The notes under the pieces: generated by a model
The model's database searches: none
Told to the model about the DNA's origin: nothing
What the model saw: only the letters and a program-made list of their open reading frames with translations
Made by a program: the position numbers and the translations under genes
Assembly (NCBI GenBank): GCA_002373995.1
Contig: DFLB01000048.1
Span: 10,686 to 74,685, forward strand
Length of the DNA: 64,000 nucleotides
Source of the DNA: Bacteroidales bacterium UBA3630
Lineage (GTDB): Bacteria > Bacteroidota > Bacteroidia > Bacteroidales > P3
Direction: 5' to 3'
In this document: piece after piece, positions 61,601 to 64,000 of the stretch
How positions within the stretch are numbered: position 1 is the stretch's first letter
How the letters are laid out: each line of letters begins with the position of its first letter

Positions 61601-64000
61601 AACTGGCACCTCCAAAGCGGTGCTATCTCTGTAGGAAGAGGTAACAACGATTACGTCAACACCCTGACCGACCTTCAGGGAGACCCCCGTGTGCAGCATG
61701 GCCGCGTCGATCTGGGTTGCTATGAGACCTCCTTCGATAGTATCCCGATGCCACAGTATGGCAACATTGTCTATGTCAAACCCTCTGCAGTGGGTGCCGG
61801 CGATGGCTCCTCATGGAACAACGCCATCGACGACATCAACCTCGCCCAGATGATTGCTGCCTCCCGCGGTATACGTTTTGTTTGGGTTGCAGAAGGTCTC
61901 TACTATGGCAATCCGGAGGCTGCGAACGGTGTCTTCTCCATCGTCCCCTCCGTCAGCGTTTATGGTGGATTTGAAGGGACGGAGCCTGAAAACCATGAAC
62001 TTGCTCAGCGTGACTTCGAAAACCATACCTCCATCCTTGACGGTGGCGGGACACGCCGTGTGCTCTACCAGAGTGATAATATCAACAACTCTGCTCAATA
62101 CGTCGAGTGGAACGGTTTTACATTGCGCAATGGTAATGTTCTCAACAACAGCAACTCCAAGTACGGCGGTGGCGCATATCTGCGATATGGTGCCCGCCTT
62201 GTGAACTGCGTCCTCACCTCCAATACTGCACAGAACGGCGGCGGTGTCTACCTCTCCGGCTCCTATACCACCGTTAATGTCAATGGTCGCCAGTACCGCA
62301 ACTTCTCCACACGCCTCCTCAACTGCAAGATAATCAACAACACCGCCTCCTCCAATGGTGGTGGAGTCTATCTTAACTCCAACAGCCTCATTTCCAACAG
62401 CCTCATCGCCGGTAACACCGCCAATAACTACGCTGGTGGTGTCTACAACACCTCCGGTTATGTCGTCAACGCCACCATCGTCGGCAATACCTCACAGAAT
62501 TATTCCTCCGGTGGTTACTACTGTAGTAACAGCAGTGGTCGTCTGGACAACAGCATTGTATGGAACAATAAGAAAGGTTACTACGTCGGCAATGTGGGTG
62601 GCACCAATGGTAAGTATGGCCTTAATGCCATTGAAGGCGGCATTGTTGACAGCATCATGATTATCAATCTTGAGTCCTCCAATGACGGCACGGATATCAA
62701 TAAATTCTACCCGCGATTTTCCGATCCGCAGCACGGCGACTATTCACTCCATGTCTCCTCTCCTGCCATCAACTACGGTGATAGCCTCATGGCTTATTAT
62801 TTGCCCGAAACAGACCTTACAGGAAATCCACGTTTTGTGGGTTTGACCGTTGACCTTGGCGCCTATGAGACTCATGTAAATACATCCTGTCCTTCTGTTG
62901 TCGGTCTTGCGGCCACCAACGTCACCAGCTCTTCCGCCACCATCTCGTGGATGCCTATGGGAGAGGAAAACACCTGGAGCGTCCGTTTGCTTCAGGAGGA
63001 GAGCGGTACCGACTCTACTTTCAATGCTACCGATACTCTTGTTGTACTTGACGGGTTGCAACTGAACCGCACATATACCGTTTACGTACGCGCCCTGTGC
63101 GATACCGGGGGCGTCAGTCTCTATTCCATCCCCTTGGCCTTCACGACACAATGCGATGAATCTCAGCTCACCCCCTTGGACGAGTTTACCTCCATGCTGC
63201 CTGCGGACAACACTGTCTCTTACACCACTACACTTGATTTTGCCTGGACATCAATGCCTATGGCTACCTCATACGACTTCTATTTCTGGAAAGCCGGTGA
63301 GAGCGAGCCCACTACGCCCACCCGTCGTGGGCTTACCACGGCAGGTGTCAGTGACTTCCCGATACCAAACTACGCCAATAACCACGGCTCGGTGTTCTAT
63401 TGGAAAGTAGTGGCTTGGAACGAATGCATCAGTCGCACCAGCCCCGTTATGACCCTGCAGGAAGCCTATCTGCCCAACCTGCATGTCAGCGGATTTACAT
63501 TGCCAGACCGTATAGCTGCCAATCAGACTGTTACCATCTCGTGGACCGTCGTCAATGACGGACAGGGCTCCACTCCTCCAGGCGCTACATGGAACGATTA
63601 TATCTGGGTTACGGGGCATAACGGCGTAGGTGGAGGATTCCTCTACAATGTTGATGAGCAACTACTTGCTACAGTGCCCAACCTTCGTTCCCTTGCCCCG
63701 GGCGAAAGCTACACCAATAGTGTCGAAGTGCAATTGCCACAGGACTATATCGGCGGTTACTATTTCTTTGTTTTCGCGGACCAGTATTCGGCTAATAACA
63801 TTGACTACTCTCCTACGGGCGATACCGTAATCGTGCTGCCCTATACCCCAAGTGCTACAGGAACGCCGTATCCCTATCTACAGTCGCAGAACACAAGCTA
63901 CCCCAGCTGGTATATCTACAGTCAGATGCTGGAATCGGTTGAGACAGACAACTTCTTCTATATCCAGAAGACCATCCTACCACCCCCGACACCCAACCTG
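52616..64000 (+). CDS. Giant secreted beta-helix / fibronectin-III surface protein (3' end outside window)
   Basis: A single frame stays open from ATG 52616 to the last base: 3795 codons, so the protein is at least that long. Signal peptide MKQKYSLCAVIMLMAMTFAM...RAQ, then a DSYGDGWNG domain (about 30-120). Five right-handed beta-helix modules start near residues 427, 1151, 1923, 2688 and 3051. Each opens with a YV...G.GSSW..A motif and has a YGGFAGNEPDTFDLAQRDF-type segment, and most close with a choice-of-anchor-Q-like GNPR...DIGCFE. Fibronectin-III units and jelly-roll-like segments (near 870, 1646 and 2411) separate the modules; a CARDB-like domain is at about 3619-3740. Export is probable; the C-terminal sorting signal (for example type IX) is beyond the window. 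The long antisense frames here are shadows. Confidence 0.93.
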   Translation, partial: MKQKYSLCAVIMLMAMTFAMVPLRAQNTPPSCTVTLTMHDSYGDGWNGAQLEVYQYDTIVGVYTFDGGREAVQTLMLAADEVRLLWRRGQYDDECSFAFVDADDNVLFSREGGSMEYGETGDTLGLGTFVSNCPSCLKPTGLRLTSVAAGSLGVAWDQRDGVQWQTLCVPHGFDPSAAAASLQSANTLTVDNLQPNTAYDFYVRTVCSEGDTSRYAVRSFVTADLAEGCPYTMVLTDEYSNAFSGWKVLVCHASGVAMDTLRFPDMPADYRRYEQTISHSPQRLYLKVVPGNTNTWYGALSLTVVDANGDTVRMYTFDTFDLSAEYFDSIDYTCPTCIAPAPVAEALDSTRVRLSWSSTGAERYLVEYGTHNNDTVTRVMVMDTFLIIDDLFSGVIYDARVGGVCAGEDTSSFRRVVFSPARGIIHRIYVNQGKNDAVDGTSWATAFHSVDEAQLCADEQGRLYGNHPDIWVAEGTYYGNLQVYPSQHLYGGFVGDEPDNYDVSQRDWRTHHSVLDGSWNGACLTQAEPFTAATQTVFDGFIIGGGQVSNGTGGVSLKAHTVLRNCIIENSRSNGMTGHGLMSIEGDPDDVITAVENCTMQYGNSFGSVIYVENARIDNSLIFRNTTATAAVELSVGGALRHCDVVVNDLFDYGNTNAVKLSGSGATVVNSIVAQNALRNSNTGVTSYMTAGLVNTFDGVSYSALNGAVSGTGNISVDTLNAGSDAQQNYLNFVLPAEDDYRLNRGSAAIDAGTSLAGLSATDLGGNARVYGDAPDMGCFENDGTLFCLTPTNLAARVTEPGSVRLIWSEAMVDSYEVSYKTVDANDWMTVDNLSAADYVLGGLAEYTNYMVRVRAVCGGAPTGYSDTVMFNSGCRNPIESVTLGNYNYSYNSWSQVPVNMRYPYSGSYILVKASELGGESRTIDTIAFRYTSGSTENRYWRIAIAATSVDNLTTEALGAIDSGAVQEVFEGNYSFTGNGWMRMPLQQPYEYDGQSNLVIMVQDSTGSQSSYNRYFSVTEANVNTLYYYGYGTSNFYGPYSTTSRPDIYFNGGCDLSSCPRPRMSVAMVAEDTVSLLLSRIYGTPVLEISDDGGATYSALAGVEDTTTLYHITNLRGSYTYTLRLRCICGEGDTSQWARLEVTTAPMRYEHIYVKADATGMGNGSTWADAFNDINPAVEMARTTYQAYGYYPDIRVAAGIYYGDTSGAENAYFIQDPVDIYGGFAGNEPDTFDLALRDFTQNATILDGQRQRRVVKLNHFNNNWIEKTPVFDGFTLRGGMNSEGAGLYVDYQVLVNNCRIEHCYGGNNYYSYGAGIYFYSQGSTVRNTVIDSCTARQGAAIYSNGNRFYNCDIVNCGYPSQWNSNTAYNGTLYSINDTLVNCRIMHDTAYYSIFVGGPAVLENCLIYDNHTNNSSVCGNGAFSYVNCDVVMNTVSQNVGTTAIGGGVLVNSIVWGNRSLSGDGVQVSNVTAAYSAIEGGYDGEGNITLSSDNAGANITYFYPAFVAPEEGDFRLMGESACIDAALDSVARWNTDLAGATRVFGEHMDIGCYENHGEVFCVPPFGLTAQAGATAAFVEWGVPMSAESVSLEYRIADSDQWTVVENPTGNSIMLDNLLPQTAYQVRMKSLCAGGETSGYSAVTAFTTECSTGSGVVAVGDTAARSITSSSMPNYMRYSYYSFSQQLFMQEELGSGGIIDTLRFQLASGYDANRHLKIYMGTTSKNSYTSGNDVILLDGQELVFDTMVNFTGENGWLTIALQNAYDYSGNGNLVLSVVDSSPANYYYSSPSYYVSSSNFNRSLYTNSYSPITIDNNNYFSTSGSRNVMLFSKTCGNEGCARPLLSVSDVSDSSATVVCQTGEGVELQYKALGDYEYTSLPLQQSQTITGLHQNTTYVVRTRSTCAEDDTSRWRMVRFTTPPKAQNRYYVAAQGTGNGTSWSDAAGSIEWALNTAAASRAFYHQPVDIWVAEGTYLGSLTVVEGINVYGGFAGNEPDTFDLAQRDFVQHASVIDAEGAQRVLTQPDLDFATATLWDGFTLRNGNVLNASNANGGGVYMRRGLRINHFTIEDCRAQTGGGIYAYAGSVVENTVVKRCESSYEGGGIYAQYSRLENVEASFCKITYSSGGAGIYTESDTVINSRFICDSAYMSAVVARNSYFENCLVWNNIATTSGAISTYRSTFVGCDIVENTLTGSGSVAGLMRNGTYNNYNTVVNTIVWGNKSLGNASAVQSDVDSMRYCAVEGGYAGTGNIALASDNDGSDPSERYPLFASPDEGDFRLMPESPCIDAGDDTEVSRSNKDANGNPRRFGAHIDIGCFENDGTQICVFPSNLAAQTSTDAALVSWTRPRGAISSRLEYRADSTDLWTVADNLAGNSYMIEGLQPQSLYHYRMSTSCDEEAASNYSPVKNFMTECSEGSSIVVVGDSASRSNDLSYLPLENYYNYSLSQQIFLSSEIGDGGLIDTIRFQQRTGSTDNRKVKIYMGHTAKNAFGGSSDIILSDQMQLVYDGLLNLAMPSDGWLIVPLLQAFDYNGADNLVLTVLDSTGTYSSYAYFYTAQTPDNKVLYLYRDGSKISISATESYNVSNQRNIVSFSKHCGNTGCPRPLLAVLDVTDSSAVINCQVSAGLSVELQYRAADSTTFTPLPPLQRQVLQPLRQNTTYTVRTRSVCAPGDTSAWRSVTFTTPPKHLSRYYVALQGTGDGSSWNEASPDLGWVLATAEINYNLYHNPVEVWVASGTWFGGFVIKEGVNVFGGFAGNEPADYDIRQRDLSAHATILDGQNSQTVLTQLSDFTFDTAIWDGFTIRNGRTSGSGGGLLVHGGLSINNFKITDCLASSGGGIYAYGNNSDVKISNTIVTGDSATSSGGGIYAYRATLQNVLVSNNGSRSSGGGLYISGSCVVTNVTVVNNYANTTSTNVAGIYNGSTYSNYIYNSIVWGNRNADGPDQMAVSDNVYNTAVEGMSFSASRGNIPLAGSNTGAYAPMFVMPTEGVGATYTGGNWHLQSGAISVGRGNNDYVNTLTDLQGDPRVQHGRVDLGCYETSFDSIPMPQYGNIVYVKPSAVGAGDGSSWNNAIDDINLAQMIAASRGIRFVWVAEGLYYGNPEAANGVFSIVPSVSVYGGFEGTEPENHELAQRDFENHTSILDGGGTRRVLYQSDNINNSAQYVEWNGFTLRNGNVLNNSNSKYGGGAYLRYGARLVNCVLTSNTAQNGGGVYLSGSYTTVNVNGRQYRNFSTRLLNCKIINNTASSNGGGVYLNSNSLISNSLIAGNTANNYAGGVYNTSGYVVNATIVGNTSQNYSSGGYYCSNSSGRLDNSIVWNNKKGYYVGNVGGTNGKYGLNAIEGGIVDSIMIINLESSNDGTDINKFYPRFSDPQHGDYSLHVSSPAINYGDSLMAYYLPETDLTGNPRFVGLTVDLGAYETHVNTSCPSVVGLAATNVTSSSATISWMPMGEENTWSVRLLQEESGTDSTFNATDTLVVLDGLQLNRTYTVYVRALCDTGGVSLYSIPLAFTTQCDESQLTPLDEFTSMLPADNTVSYTTTLDFAWTSMPMATSYDFYFWKAGESEPTTPTRRGLTTAGVSDFPIPNYANNHGSVFYWKVVAWNECISRTSPVMTLQEAYLPNLHVSGFTLPDRIAANQTVTISWTVVNDGQGSTPPGATWNDYIWVTGHNGVGGGFLYNVDEQLLATVPNLRSLAPGESYTNSVEVQLPQDYIGGYYFFVFADQYSANNIDYSPTGDTVIVLPYTPSATGTPYPYLQSQNTSYPSWYIYSQMLESVETDNFFYIQKTILPPPTPNL

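Noticed and set aside
53288..61699. Several reverse-strand frames of 200-417 codons within the giant gene
   Set aside because: The plus frame is continuous over 11.4 kb with signal peptide and repeated domains; the reverse frames are Val/Ala/Asp/His-rich reflections of it.

Overview
The window comes from a Bacteroidota chromosome, most likely order Bacteroidales. The evidence is an RpoC C-terminus of that type, a DUF4837 / DUF6089 / UppS / BamA / Skp / Skp block, an UpxY-like NusG paralog heading a surface-polysaccharide operon, and several promoters that fit the Bacteroidetes consensus (TTTG, 19-21 bp, TAnnTTTG). I cannot assign a genus. Base composition is moderate, with clearly AT-rich patches inside the polysaccharide locus.

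Layout. (1) 1-2058 is the 3' half of rpoC, ending at a hairpin terminator. (2) 2116-5451, minus strand, holds three overlapping envelope genes: a lipoprotein, a beta-barrel protein and a helix-hairpin-helix outer-membrane protein. (3) 5815-13345, plus strand, is an envelope-biogenesis block: an epimerase-like protein, a DUF4837 lipoprotein, a DUF6089 barrel, UppS, BamA and two Skp/OmpH chaperones, closed by a strong terminator. (4) 13670-50126, minus strand, is a surface-polysaccharide locus of about 36 kb, read right to left. It starts with an UpxY antiterminator, a sugar transferase and the Wzm/Wzt ABC exporter. About ten glycosyltransferases follow, with Glf, FkbM, WecB, an O-acetylation pair (MBOAT plus SGNH), deacetylases and a PaaK-like/FemAB-like pair. 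It ends with Wza-, Wzc- and OmpA-like proteins. (5) 50373-52019 is an M49-like zinc metallohydrolase lipoprotein. (6) 52119-52206 is tRNA-Ser(GGA). (7) 52616 to the window end is one uninterrupted reading frame of 3795 codons, with no stop seen, encoding a giant secreted protein of repeated right-handed beta-helix and fibronectin-III modules.

How the parts fit. The operon promoter at 50289-50320 overlaps the terminator hairpin of the metallohydrolase gene. UpxY probably keeps RNA polymerase on the long operon. The gene set points to a polymer containing galactofuranose and probably ManNAc, with O-acetyl or acyl substituents, exported by Wzm/Wzt. Whether Wza/Wzc serve the same polymer is unclear.

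The least ordinary features are non-coding. (a) Two GxxExxY genes inside the operon are each tightly bracketed by repeats: 56-bp imperfect palindromes around one, 32-bp inverted repeats around the other. (b) A REP/RAYT-like arrangement places a Y1 transposase between arrays of a 13-bp hairpin whose copies show compensatory base changes. (c) A 12-bp-period GGTCCG element occurs in three intergenic regions. (d) A glycosyltransferase carries a 37-codon in-frame insert with 11-bp terminal repeats.
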